Positions 10,118 through 20,334 of a stretch of 64,000 bases of DNA are shown here, piece by piece. Made by a program: the position numbers and the translations under genes. The notes under the pieces were generated by a model. That model ran no database searches. It saw nothing but the letters and a program-made list of their open reading frames with translations, and was not told the origin of the DNA. Origin of the DNA: Syngnathus acus (taxonomy: Eukaryota > Chordata > Actinopteri > Syngnathiformes > Syngnathidae). How positions within the stretch are numbered: position 1 is the stretch's first letter; the number at the start of each line of letters is the position of its first letter. The DNA lies in contig NC_051105.1 in the NCBI RefSeq assembly GCF_901709675.1, positions 14,830,604-14,894,603 on the forward strand, given 5' to 3'.

Positions 10118-10808
10118 TCAATAGCCTGGTGATGGTAGCTCTCCTCCTGGGCTGGTGGTGTTAGCCTACTAGGCCTGGTGGTGGGTGTCCTCTTGGGGCT
10201 GATGGCGTTTGCCTACTGGGCCTGGTGGTAGCTGGCCTCCTGGTACCTGGTGTTGGCTAGGCTCCTGGAGGGATGATCGCTGGTCCGGCGCAGGTGGCTA
10301 GAGGTCCGGTGAAGGCCGCGGGTCCGGCGTTGCTGGCACGCAGTCCGCCGACGGCCGCAGGTCCGGCGTTGCTGGGACGAAGTCCGGCAACGGCCGCGGG
10401 TCCAGCGTTTCTGGCTCGAGGTCCGGCGACGGCCGCGAATCCGGCAACGCTGGAGTGGGACCCTAATGCGGCCGCGAGTCTGATAGCGCCGGGAGGAACC
10501 CCAGTGGCCACGGGTCTGGAGTCGCTGGAGCGTAATCCGACGCCGGCCGCGGAGCCGATGGCGCCAGAAGGCTCCGACGTCTGGTGGCTCGGCGACCTCC
10601 CGACAGGGAAGAAGCCTCGGCGTGATCGCTCCTCGACGAGATCGCTCCTCAATCAAAGTTCCCGAACAATGAAAACAAACCGAAAAGAAAATCTTGCTGC
10701 AAGAACAATGGTCCGCTGTTGAGATCCCAAGCGAGGTTCCTGCAAAGTCTGCAAAGTCTGATGCGCAACGGTTACTTCCGGGTGTCTCACTGCTCCTTCC
10801 GGGTGTCT
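10118..10808 (-). repeat. LINE-B 5' UTR with GC-rich tandem repeats
   Basis: Between about 10273 and 10460 a unit of roughly 27 or 54 bp built on GGTCCGGCGACGGCCGCG repeats imperfectly. A second array based on GGGCCTGGTGGT lies at 10140-10260. The 5' start has two copies of GAGACACCCGGAAG. Long open frames through this region on both strands come from the repeat and GC bias. Such arrays in LINE 5' UTRs can act as internal promoter units; that is inference here. Confidence 0.6.
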
Positions 10809-11909
10809 CAAATCTACCAAGACCCGGCCGTCCCTCCAAACTTTCATCTCAAACAAGGAGAAGACTGATCAGAGATGCAGCCAAGAGGCCCATGATCACT
10901 CTGGATGAACTGCAGATAACTACAACTGAGGTGGGAGAGTCTGTCCATAGGACAACAATCAGTCGTGCACTGCACAAATCTGGCCTTTATGGAAGAGTGG
11001 CAAGAAGAAAGCCATTTCTCAAAGATATCCATAAAAAGTCTCGTTTAAAGTTTGCCACAAGCCACCTGGGAGACACACCAAACGTGAAAGAAGGTGCTCT
11101 GGTCAGATGAAACCAAAATCGAACCTTTTGGCCACAATGCAAAACAATATGTTTGGCGTAAAAGCAACACAGCTCATCACCCTGAACACACCATCCCCAC
11201 TGTCAAACATGGTGGTGGCAGCATCATGGTTTGGGCCTGCTTTTCTTCAGCAGGGACAGGGAAGATGGCTAAAATTGATGGGAAGATGGATGGAGCCAAA
11301 TACAGGACCATTATGGAAGAAAACCTGTTGGAGTCTGCAAAAGACCTGAGACTGGGACGGAGATTTATCTTCCAACAGGACAATGATCCAAAACATAAAG
11401 CCAAATCTACAATGGAATGGTTCACAAATAGACGTATCCAGGTGTTAGAACGGCCAAGTCAAAGTCCAGACCTGAATCCAATCGAGAATCTGTGGAAAGA
11501 GCTGAAGACTGCTGTTCACAAGCGCTCTCCATCCAACCTCACTGAGCTCGAGCTGTTTTGCAAGGAAGAATGGGCAAGAATTCCAGTCTCTCGATGTGCA
11601 AAACTGATAGAGACATACCACAAGCGACTTGCAGCTGTAATTGCAGCAAAAGGTGGCGCTACAAAGTATTAGCGCAAGGGGGCCGAATAATATTGTACGC
11701 CCCACTTTTCAGTTTATTTGTTAAAAAAAGTTTAAATTATCCAATAAATTTTGTTCCACTTCACGATTGTGTCCCACTTGTTGATTCTTGACAAAAAATT
11801 AAACTTTTATATACTATATCTTTATGTTTGAAGCCTGAAATGTCGCGAAATGTTGAAAGGTTCAAGGAGGACGAATACTTTCGCAAGGCACTGTATATAT
11901 ATATTATTG

Positions 11910-14880
11910 TTAATGGGTGCAAGTTTGGTTTGTTGTTAAAAAATATGTGTATAGCCGTTTAAATTGCATAATAGAGGTGGCTGATCTGATTTGAAGGGGT
12001 ATCTTATTCCAGATCAAAATAGATGTGCGGATAAATGAGTTCAGACCAAAATTGTTTTGGTATGCTGGGGTTCGGATGAGGTCCTGTGTAACTGAGCGGG
12101 TGATGTGGGCCTGTCTTTCATTACGGCCTGGGATGAGTGAATTAACTATAGGTGGGAGAGAATTTGTGTGTAGTTGATAGAAGAGTTTTATTGCCATGAG
12201 AATTGTGTAATTCTGGAAGGTTAGTGCATTGGAGCGTGCAAGTGACGTGCAGTGATGGGTCCAGATTGATAGTCTGCCATGTATTTTGTATGCTCTATTG
12301 CAGGGGTCACCAACTCCAGTCCTCAAGGGCGCCAATCCAGCCTGTTTTAGATGTATCCCCCCTGCAACACACCTGATTCAAATAATCAGGATCGCTATCA
12401 GCCTTAATAGAGCTTGCTGATGAGCTGATCATTTGAATCAGGTGTGTTGTTGCAGGGCTGCACCTAAAACAGGCTGGATTGGCGCCCTTGAGGACCGGAG
12501 TTGGTGACCCCTGCTCTATTGTATAGTCTGGCTATAGGATCCAGAGTTTCTTTTGTGGTGAGAGACCAAATGGGAAGACAGTATGATATGTTAGACAGTA
12601 TGATAGAATGTAGATAAATATTTGAGACATTATGGGTGAGATATGGCCTGATCTTGTTATAGACGTACATTTTCCGTTTGAGCTTATTAGTGAGAGTGTT
12701 AACATGTTTTTTGTAGGTGAGGTGGGAGTCTAAGTGCACTCCAAGATATTTATATGTGTTTGTGACTACTAGAGTTTGATCGGATAGAGTAATGGGGACA
12801 GTTATGGAGATCTTTTTCCTAGGGGAGTGGAAATACATTATTTCAGTTTTTTTTATATTGATCGTCAGATGGTTTACTTTTAGCCAGTCATGTAGGAGCT
12901 GGTGATCAGAAGTAAGTTTGGAGTTTATGGTTTCGATGTTCGAATCTGAGGTGAAAATAACTGTGTCGTCAGCATATAATATGATTTGAGTTTGTTTGCA
13001 TATGTTAGGCATGTCATTGATGTACATAATGAATAATAATGGGCCCAGTATGCTGCCCTGGGGAACACCAGTGGGAGATGGTAATGGAGTAGATGTGGCC
13101 TGACCAATATTAACAACCTGGATTCTATCCGAGAGGTATGAAGAGAGCATAGTTAGCACTGAGGGGGAGAGATGAAAGGAAGCTAGTTTGTTATGGAGTA
13201 TTTGGTGATTAATTGTGTCAAAGGCTTTACGGAAATCTACAAAGACTGCTCCTGTGATGTGGCCTTTATTAAGAGAAGTGCGTATATATTCTGTGAGTAG
13301 TAGCTGTGCAGATAGTGTAGAACGAGCTGATCGGAAGCCAAATTGTGAGTTGTTGAGAAGGTTGTTTGTTTCAAGATGTTCTATAAGTTGTTTTGACAGG
13401 GTTTTTCTCTAAAAGTTTTGATATAGGTGGGAGGATTGATATGGGACGGTAGTTGGATAGGGTTGTTCGGTCGTCTGATTTAAATATGGGGGTAATTTTT
13501 GCTTTTTTCCACGCAGTCGGAAATATGGAATGTCTTATGCAGAGATTGATTAAATGGAGGATTAGGGGTAGGAAGCTACTGGCATGGGTTTTGTAAAAGT
13601 CTTTGTTTAGTTCATATATGTCTTTGGCCTTTGAGTTATTGAGTGAGATGAGAATACTGGATAACTCTGAGAGCGTAATCTCAGAAAAGGTTAGCTTGTC
13701 TGATGAGGGAGTTATAGGTGTGGGTGGAGACGGAGGATCAAAGTATTCTGTCAGTTCTTTAATAGAGGTGATGAAGTAATTATTAAATGCATTTGCAATC
13801 TGTTCCTGATCAGTAGTGAGTGTATTTTGTAAAGATATTTGTATGTTGTTGTTTGTATTTTCATGAGTTTGCCCAGTGATGGATTTTAGTGTCTGCCAGA
13901 GGATTTTGGGGTTCGTGGCGTTATATCTAAGGTGCATTTATTTCTAAGATGTGTGAGAGCTGTTTTATTTTCAATAGCTTTTATTGACCTATACAATTTC
14001 AGTGCAGTGGTTTTCTGTGCGATTAAATTGAGAATATCTGAGTTTATCCATGGTAATTTATTCTGTCGTAGACTGAGTTTTCTGGTAGTAGTGTATTATT
14101 TCCGTATGGCTTCTATACGATTCTGGAAATCTGCTAAGATTTGTTCTGGGTCGGTGAGTGCTAGTTGATTGCTCCAATCAATATTCTTTATTTCGGTTTC
14201 ATACTGTGGTAGCTTAGATCTTGGTATATTTGAAATAGTGCACTGTTGATGATTTTTCCGAGGTTTCGGGTTTTTCCTAACTGTGTATATGAGAGAATGG
14301 TCTGATACAGCTACGTGGATGACTCCTGATATGCTATATTTTGCGGGTTGATTGGTGAAGATGAGATCAAGAATAGAGCTGCGAGTGTGACATATTCTAG
14401 TCGGTTCTTTTATCAGTTGGTGGAGTCCTAATTTTTCTGCCATGCTTTTTAGAGGTTTGGATGATTTGTCTTTGTAGTCTAAGTTCAGGTCGCCAATTAT
14501 GATATATTCCTTTGTTTTTATATTTTTTATAATATTGGATAGATTTTTAATATAATCTGTGGGGTTTGTGTTTGGCGGCCTGTAACTGGCAATAACTGTG
14601 ATTGCATGTTGGTTGGTAAAGCTGATGACCAGTTGCATTGTTTCAGTTTCTGTTGTGATTGGGGTTACTGTGTGTGCATATGATTTATTTACTAGTAATA
14701 GAATACCTCCACCAGGTTTATTTGTCCGGTCTCTTCTGTGTAGTTGATAATTGTCTATGGAGATAAACGAGTCTGGTGTGATAGGAGAAAGTCACGATTC
14801 TGTAATGCCGAGAAGATGTGGTTTGCCTTGTTCAGTGAGTATTTTTATTTCATCAAGCTTTGATGTGATGCTTCTTGCAT
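11910..14880 (-). pseudogene. LINE-A ORF2 relic (endonuclease-RT)
   Basis: Minus-strand pieces in order: EN start near 14880-14640 (CHLNARSI-like, with the usual ETWL Trp codon now TGA at 14792-14794). EN follows at 14638-14096 (YRPPNTNPTDY, GDLNLDY, VAVSDHSLI). RT N-part is 13937-13371 (NNYFITS, LSNYRPISILP). RT core is 13159-12522 (GVPQGSILGPLLF, ILYADDTVIF, TYKYLGVHLDSHLTYKKH), and a C-terminal part lies at 12300-11910 (PLQIRSATSIMQFKRLYTYF). Breaks at about 13160-13370, 13940-14095 and the hAT MITE at 12301 disable it. The catalytic YADD is still readable. Confidence 0.85.
12301..12513. mobile_element. Palindromic hAT MITE in LINE-A
   Basis: CAGGGGTCACCAACTCCAGT at 12301 pairs with its near-perfect complement ending at 12513. 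The perfect 8-bp duplication CTCTATTG is at 12293-12300 and 12514-12521. The two halves are long inverted repeats, so the whole 213 bp can fold as a hairpin. Confidence 0.92.
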
Positions 14881-16163
14881 TGAGGTGGCATATTTTAAAA
14901 CCTTTAATATTGCTTAATATGGTTTGAATTTGTTTTATGTGATTCTTATTTTTCCGTTTTGTCATTTGTACGTTATTATGGGTGCTAGATTGGGTGCCGG
15001 CATCTGTTTGACTGGAATAAGATTGCGTGATGGGCTGGGAGCGAGCTCCAGAGGTATGTAGTTTTGGGCTAGGGTTTAGTGGGATATTTATGAGGTTATT
15101 ATGATTGGTTAATTGTGCCTGAGATCGATAGCCGGTGGTGGATACTCTAAAAGAAGTGTGGACATGAATGTTTTGCAGTGGGAAGGTAGTGTGTGACAGT
15201 GGTGTGGTTTTTCCTTTGGTGAAGGTGGGGGGGGTGGAGTAAAGGGGCCAGGTGTGAGGACTAGCATGTGGGGGAGCGGGGGGATCTTGGTTAGTCCGAG
15301 GTCTGAGGGGAGGTGAACTGTTGTTGTGAGGGAGAGAATGGATCGGACTATCCTCGCGTCACGACTCATGGAGCCAGTCCAGGGATTCCAGAGTGAGCTC
15401 CATGGAGAGGGAGAGCAGCCGTGCCCCCGCCTGGTTGAGGTGTGTTTACACTGTAAACCGTCCCTTGCAAAACGATTGTGCTGTTTCCAGAAGGTTGTTA
15501 AGTTATTGGTATAGGGGATCTTGTTGGCAAGAATTGTGACAGAGCGGTCGCTAAAATTTAGAAAATATTATTAAAGTCCTGATGTACTTTAAAAAATTTA
15601 AGTGGACCTCAGTGTGCAGGGAGCTTAATTTGGTCCGATCGCGCAACCGCAGCGCACCACCGAACGCGCAACAGTAGCGCGTCGCGGAACGCGCAACTGC
15701 ACCGCGCTGGTCGCATTATTGTGACAGAGCTGTCGCTAAAATTTAGAAAATATTTTTAAAGTCCTGATGTACTTTCCAAAATTTAAGTGGACCTCAGTGC
15801 GCAGGGAGCTTAATTTGGTCCGATCAAGCTGATCGGACCAAATTAAGCTTTACTGCTCCCACTTGCTTTCTTTGGAGGCACGATTAGAGGTTAATACAAT
15901 CCTCAAAGTACCGAAAATACAATAACAACGGAGTCAGTCGGCATCCGGGCCGCGCGGTGGGGTTTTCTCGGGTTCTCCCGGCTCATCTCGTGAGGTTCGA
16001 CCTCCGAATTTTGTTCAACAACCGAAGCAAAAAATCTCGAATTTTATGTTCGAATTCCGATTATTTCGAGAACCGGGACGTTCGAAAACCGAGGTTTGAC
16101 TGTAAAATAAATAGATGCAGCTCACTGACAAGTGCCGCTATTTGAGCTAATTTTAGAACAGTC

Positions 16164-16467
16164 AAACTCATATTCCAAAATTGTGCTTTGCTACGTGTTT
16201 GAACAGGTTGTGTCCTCCCAATTGCAAGCAATTGAATTTATTAGATCTGTTAGTTTCCATCAGGTCACCCCTATGTCAAGCTTTAACACCATCTCCTGGT
16301 GAATTTTTGGAACTACTCCATGTTTTGGGATAACCAATGTGCCTGGGCCAAATTCGATACCCAATTTTACACCATCTTGTACCACCATGCCACTTGACAG
16401 AGTGCAACTTATACTCAGGAGGTACTTATATGTGAAATTATTAAGATGCCTCATTGACGCCTCCTGG
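16164..16467. other. Unassigned sequence between hAT A1 and the Rex3 fragment
   Basis: No element termini. The minus strand has a 64-codon open frame (16454-16260) without a recognised family. It could be part of an older element that deleted the right end of hAT A1. Confidence 0.25.
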
Positions 16468-17404
16468 CTCCTCTCAACACAGAGGAGCAGCGGCTCAACT
16501 CAATGACCACATGACCAAGCTTTTCACCCTATCTCTACGGGAGGGAAGTCATTTCGGCTGCTTGAATCCAGGATTTTGTTCTTTCGGCCATGACCCATAG
16601 CTTATGATCATAGGTGAGGGTAGGAACGTAGACCAATTGGTAAATCGTGACCTTTTTCACCACAACAGACCAGTACACAGTCTGCATCACAGCAGATGTT
16701 GCACCGATCCTCCTGTCGATCTCATGCTCCATTCTGCCCTCACTCGTGAAGATATTTGAACGACTCTATGTACTTGGGGCAAGATCTCATCCCTGACCCC
16801 GAGAGGGCAATCCACCCTTTTCCGACTGAGGACGATGGTCTCAGATTTGGAGGTGCTTATTTCCATCACAACCGCTTCACAACCAGCTGCGAAATGCTCC
16901 AGTGTGAGCTGGAGATCACGGCCACATCATCAGCAACACTCAACGTTATTAACAGAATTGGTGACAAAGGGCAGCTTTGGCGGAGTTCCTGCCCCTCCGT
17001 CTCACTGTCATTGTCCACGTTCGCAGTGAAGTCAACTAGTAGAACGGTTCCCCAGAGGAAGCGCTCTCTAGCACACCCTCCAAGGACTCAAAAAAGGGTG
17101 GTTACTCTGAGCTGCTGTTTGATGCATAGGCAAGTCAGGAATTGTCAACCCACCCGAAGGCAGAGGAAGGCTACTCTCTCGTCCACTAGGGGTGAACCCC
17201 AATGTAAAGGCGGCAAGCCAGGGGGCAATAAGAAGCCCAAACCTGCTCTGTGCCTCTCACTGTGGGCAACTCCAGAGTGGAAGAGAGGACTGGTACCAGA
17301 TCCCAAACTGTGTGTGGAGGAAAGTCTGCGATACAAAGTTGATATACTATGTCTATTCAGAACTTATCTGCGTCACACACCAACTCCGGCTCGTTCCCTG
17401 CCAG
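16468..17404 (-). pseudogene. Rex3 (RTE) LINE fragment with internal deletion
   Basis: Matches the Rex3 copy at 51100-54370 block by block. 16468-16985 corresponds to RT positions near 51290-51960 and 17000-17404 to EN positions near 53480-53910. The join near 16990 marks an internal deletion of about 1.5 kb. Multiple substitutions and indels show it is old. No reading frame survives. Confidence 0.8.
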
Positions 17405-17445
17405 AGGGTTGGATGGGTTGATGGATGGATGGGCGGATGGATGGA
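17405..17445. repeat. (GGAT)n tract
   Basis: GGATGGGTTGATGGATGGATGGGCGGATGG type tetranucleotide array, imperfect, directly next to the Rex3 fragment. Confidence 0.75.
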
Positions 17446-17690
17446 CAATGGAGTTAACTTTAGCAATTAGCAATTTAACAATTTTGCATTTTCTTTTTAA
17501 AGTGTCAAAATCATTATTAATTGAATTCATCCCGATTCAAAAAGTAACTTAAAAGTAATGTATACATGAGTAACTCAGAAAGTAGCCCAACACTGCTTGT
17601 GAGCTACTATATTCTCACATTTTTATTTACCCATGTGGCATTATGATTGAGGTGGTGAGTTGTACGCAGTCTATATCCCCGGTTCAATTA
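17446..17690. other. Short unassigned spacer
   Basis: AT-rich, no recognised feature. It ends at the TA where the next MITE begins. Confidence 0.3.
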
Positions 17691-18279
17691 CCGTATTTAT
17701 TCTAATTATTGCCCAGGGCGGTAATTAGAGAAGGTTTATGTCCAACAGGGGGGGTGGGCAATTAATAGAGAACACTTTTTGTCCGATCGCCAAGGGGCAC
17801 TGAAATGGGCGATAATATGTATAGTTTCCGTATGTAGTATGCAATACCTGCATCTCACTGGTGTTCTTAACACTAGAACAGCGGCTGTTTTGATCTACCT
17901 CTAACAGCGGGGTGCGTCAATTGACGCTCCATCAATGCGACACGTTACCGTCGCACATCACATGTCGCGCACGTCATGTTATCGCGATCGTCTTGTTCGA
18001 GCGCACGCCCCTATAACGTAATTACGTGTGAGGATATTGTAGTGGAGTGGCGAGTGTAATTGTATCATAGTTTATGGAGAAAAACAATCTAAAAGGGACA
18101 TTCGACGTGCTGTCAAATCAGTCATATTTAAACTTGCACAATGACGTCGGCATGTGGTCGTGGAGGAAAACGTAAGCAGCATGGGTGATAATTTGAGGTA
18201 TCAATGTTTTTTATTTATGTCATCGCTAACACACACTGGGCGATTATTAGAATGTGGGCGATAATTAGAATAAATACAG
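17691..18279. mobile_element. TA-flanked MITE directly downstream of the protease stop codon
   Basis: The inverted ends CCGTATTTATTCTAATTATT (17691) and complement of CTGTATTTATTCTAATTATC (ending 18279) have TA on both sides (17689-17690, 18280-18281). 589 bp, no transposase. Only 3 bp separate its right TA from the TGA of the serine protease at 18285-18287, so the gene's 3' UTR must run into the MITE unless it is spliced differently. Confidence 0.85.
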
Positions 18280-18284
18280 TAGTT

Positions 18285-18449
18285 TCATGCACTGACCTCC
18301 ATCTGTTGCCGGATCCAGTGAAGTGACTGTGTGATCCTGGTGTATACGCCTGGCTTGTTTCTTATAGCACAGCCAATGCCCCAGCTCGTTGTCCCCACCA
18401 GCTTCCATAGAGATGAGTCTTCACAAGCAAGAGGACCCCCACTATCCCC
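18285..18449 (-). CDS. tmprss3: Serine protease (TMPRSS3-like), last coding exon
   Basis: End of the trypsin-fold domain of a type II transmembrane serine protease. The exon starts after TTCTGCAG (acceptor at 18450-18451), phase 0, and encodes [13 protein letters not shown] with the catalytic Ser. [13 protein letters not shown] (substrate pocket wall) and NKPGVYTR follow, and the protein ends MEVSA-stop at 18285. 54 residues plus stop, with no long tail after the protease domain. By remembered family motifs it is closer to TMPRSS3 than to TMPRSS2, 4 or 13. TMPRSS3 is a membrane protease known from inner ear and epithelia. The specificity Asp lies in DSCQ at the end of the preceding exon. Intact here. 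The symbol is tentative. Confidence 0.8.
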   Translation of the reverse strand, partial: GDSGGPLACEDSSLWKLVGTTSWGIGCAIRNKPGVYTRITQSLHWIRQQMEVSA

Positions 18450-19558
18450 CTGCAGAAATACTTCCAAATATTGTATTGTACAAACATAATAGTTATATTT
18501 TCACAGTTCTTTATCTTGGTGTCCTTGCTATGTTGTAATAATAATTACCAGAAGGCTGCATTTTCAGTTTAACTCTTTAATGTACCGTATTTTTCGCACC
18601 ATAAGGTGCACTGGATTATAAAGTGCTGCCTCATTGAATTTTTTATTTTAGAAATTATTTCATATGTAGGGCGCACCGGATTAAAAGGCGCATAAAATAG
18701 AAGATATACTGCAACAAACTGAGGTTGACTAGGGTTGCGGTATGCATCCACTAGCCAATAACCAATGAGCTCTCTGTAAACAACCGCGTTTCTCAAACTA
18801 TCTCCTATAAAATGATCAGAACTGACTAAAGTTCGATCTAACACATTGGTACTGCTTACTTATGTTTCCCACTGATAGAAATAGAGCGCGAAGTGCGCCG
18901 GGTCCGTACAACTGAGTACGTACACGCACTTGTGAGTGTGCACTGAGCTTTCTGACATGGCTTCTGGGAGTAAATGCGCGGGCGAGCGTTTCCCCGTCTA
19001 CTGGGTGTTACATTATGTTCTGTTCCCGACTGTACATAATGGAAGGTTAAAGCAGTTGTTCTTGCTTACTTGAACGTATTTATTTATTCCTCTCTCCACA
19101 TGTTACAGATTACAGCTCGGTCATCTTTTTCTGACGGACTGTGTCACACTCAAAAGTGGTTCCCATGGAACACAATGCTCACTAATAAACAATCCCATTG
19201 GTAAACTGGGGCGAGTACCAATACTAAGTATCGGTATCGGCCAGCCTTAATTCACGGTTTTGGTACTGGCGAAATTAACTGATACCAGTATCGGCTGCCC
19301 TATTGTGGCCGTTTTACTATCAGGACCTACATATTAGAAGAATATAAAATTGCTATTAATTTCATGCAATTTAAAGGGAAATTTCTATTTTGGGATATTA
19401 AGGTCTTTTTATTAAATTATGAGTCATTGTCTTTGGGGGAAATTTTATGTATCAAAGGTATTCGTGGTGCTTGGTATTGGTATCAGTTGGTATCACAAGA
19501 ACACAAAAGTCTCTTGAATTCTAAATGTTACTTAAAATTTACATTTGTTCCAGCTTGT

Positions 19559-19609
<51 letters not shown>

Positions 19610-20191
19610 ATGAGATTGGTATACGTATGCATTTTATTCTATGCAACAGTGACTGTGGATGGTATGATAAACAATTCTTGGCCATGTTTGCTTGCTATTG
19701 TGGGAAAGTAATGAATTTGATTGACATTGACAGCAAGAATTAAATCTTAACTTAATTGAAACACACGGTTTGGGATTGCATTCACATCAATTCCTTGGGC
19801 AGTTCTTTCTTCAGCTTCACATTTTTGCTTCGCTCTGTTAGGAGGCTAACTTCTCTCTTTGTCGCCCTTACTTTTTTACATCTAGACTTTGCAAGTATTT
19901 TCTATCAAACGTTTTAATGTTGTGAGTCTGGGTGTTTGTATAGAATTTTGAGGGAAAAAATAATTCCCTTTTGAAATAAGACTGTTACATGACAAAATGA
20001 AAAAAGTGAAGCAGTGAATATTTTCCGAATGGACTGTATGGTTCTTTTAAGTTTTACTACTGGAATGTCCCATCCTGGCTTACAAATTGTTTGGCTGGGT
20101 TTTTGTGTACACCAGCTGTAATCACCCAAAGATGAGAAACAATACAGTGGTGTTATATAATATATTACAAGAATATAAGATGAATTATCAC
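18450..20191 (-). other. Protease intron between the last two coding exons, with element remnants
   Basis: Canonical GT at 20191-20190 and AG at 18451-18450; 1742 bp. At 18592 a left end TACCGTATTTTTCGCACCAT of another TA-flanked family starts; its right end was not found. 18885-19015 matches the 5' part of the hAT element at 50735-50840 (shared CACGCACTTGTGAGTGTGCA). 19150-19310 has GGTATCGG-type repeats. A GT microsatellite is at 19561-19612. The rest is unassigned. Confidence 0.6.
19561..19612. repeat. (GT)n microsatellite
   Basis: Perfect GT run followed by GCGT steps, within the protease intron. Confidence 0.95.
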
Positions 20192-20334
20192 CTGACAGGA
20201 GTCTGTTCCTCCCCCCAAGTATCCTGCACAGATCATCCATGGTGAGATGAAGCCCTGGTAAACCTGTGGCTGGTTACAGGTCTTTGTGGACAGGAGGGGC
20301 ACCATAGCAGATTGCAAAACCACACTGGTCTCTC
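20192..20334 (-). CDS. tmprss3: Serine protease (TMPRSS3-like), penultimate coding exon
   Basis: 143-nt exon, phase 1 in and phase 0 out. It has acceptor AG at 20336-20335 and donor CAG|GTGATA at 20191. It encodes the loop and strand region before the active Ser: ETSVVLQSAMVPLLSTKTC, then VYQGFISPWMICAGYL and GTDSCQ. The Cys pattern (TC..ICAG..SCQ) fits conserved trypsin disulfides, and the D of DSCQ is the primary specificity residue that selects Arg/Lys substrates. It joins in frame to GDSGGPL. The 143-nt size matches the usual exon of this family, as far as I recall. No lesion. Confidence 0.82.

Larger units (their letters stand above)
5869..10808 (-). mobile_element. LINE-B, full-length with two intact ORFs
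   Basis: Inserted in the Tc1 transposase gene with 5-bp duplication CAAAT (5864-5868 and 10809-10813). On the minus strand it starts at 10808 with a duplicated GAGACACCCGGAAG motif, has a GC-rich 5' UTR with tandem repeats (10808-10118), ORF1, an 86-bp spacer, ORF2 and an AT-rich 3' UTR (6236-5869) ending AAATAAACGTTTTTAAA. About 4.94 kb. Clade is in the CR1/L2/Rex1 (Jockey-like) group by EN and RT motifs; exact clade not certain. Confidence 0.88.
5710..11672 (+). pseudogene. Tc1 transposase, split and mutated
   Basis: DDE transposase of the Tc1 group, which would bind the terminal repeats and cut and paste the element. The start ATG at 5710 is followed by a stop at codon 4 (TAG at 5719). 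The paired-like HTH follows (QVRDTVVEKFKAGFGYKKIS, then STVQAIILKWKEY) up to 5868. LINE-B splits the frame. It resumes at 10814 (LPRPGRPSKL...), with the second HTH, then a 2-bp loss near 11085 shifts the frame. The catalytic blocks are in 11094-11672: WSDETKIEPFG (D), QQDNDPKHKA (D) and SPDLNPIENLW (E), a DD34E layout. Three independent lesions make it dead. Confidence 0.9.
4973..11893 (+). mobile_element. Tc1-like transposon 1, inactivated
   Basis: Terminal repeats CAGTGCCTTGCGAAAGTATT at 4973 and complement at about 11874-11893, both next to TA. Own sequence is 4973-5042, 5412-5868 and 10814-11893, about 1.6 kb, the usual Tc1 size. A second inner copy of the terminal repeat is visible near 5520-5560 and 11675-11720, giving the long nested inverted repeats of fish Tc1 elements. 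It carries a V-SINE-type insertion and the complete LINE-B. Confidence 0.9.
4829..15532 (-). mobile_element. LINE-A (Jockey/CR1 group), inserted in the MITE
   Basis: The host MITE reads through with the duplicated target ATTGT at 4824-4828 and 15533-15537. The element runs on the minus strand from 15532 to 4829. Its own parts are 15532-12514, 12300-11896 and 4970-4829; the Tc1 sits in a TA-rich part of the 3' UTR and a hAT MITE sits in ORF2. It encodes a decayed EN-RT protein (separate entry). The GC-poor 5' part 14900-15532 has no clear ORF1. Confidence 0.75.
4384..16102. mobile_element. TA-flanked MITE (CAGTCAAACC family), copy inside hAT A1
   Basis: The termini are CAGTCAAACCTCGGTTTTCG at 4384 and its complement ending at 16102, each flanked by TA, as for Tc1/mariner-type elements. 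Own sequence is 4384-4828 plus 15538-16102, about 1010 bp. It contains three units of a roughly 185-bp repeat that starts GTCCGATCGCGCAAC and includes TCCTGATGTACTTTCC. Related copies at 59879-60726 and 36792-37431 have two and one units. No coding capacity. Confidence 0.85.
4202..16163 (+). mobile_element. hAT miniature element A1 (outer shell of a five-level nest), right end lost
   Basis: The left end CAGGGGTCACCAACCTTTC starts at 4202 and matches the complete copy A2 at 59549. Its own sequence is 4202-4383 and 16103-16163; everything between is inserted. The right side matches A2 up to GCTAATTTTAGAACAGTC and stops at 16163, so the right terminal repeat was deleted and no target duplication can be checked. 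Both copies carry the TA MITE at the same internal point. Confidence 0.8.

Noticed and set aside
10273-10722. 149-codon open frame on the plus strand with Gly/Pro/Ala repeats, and overlapping Arg-rich frames on the minus strand
   Set aside because: Lies in the tandem-repeat 5' UTR of LINE-B; frames stay open on both strands because of GC-rich repeat units.
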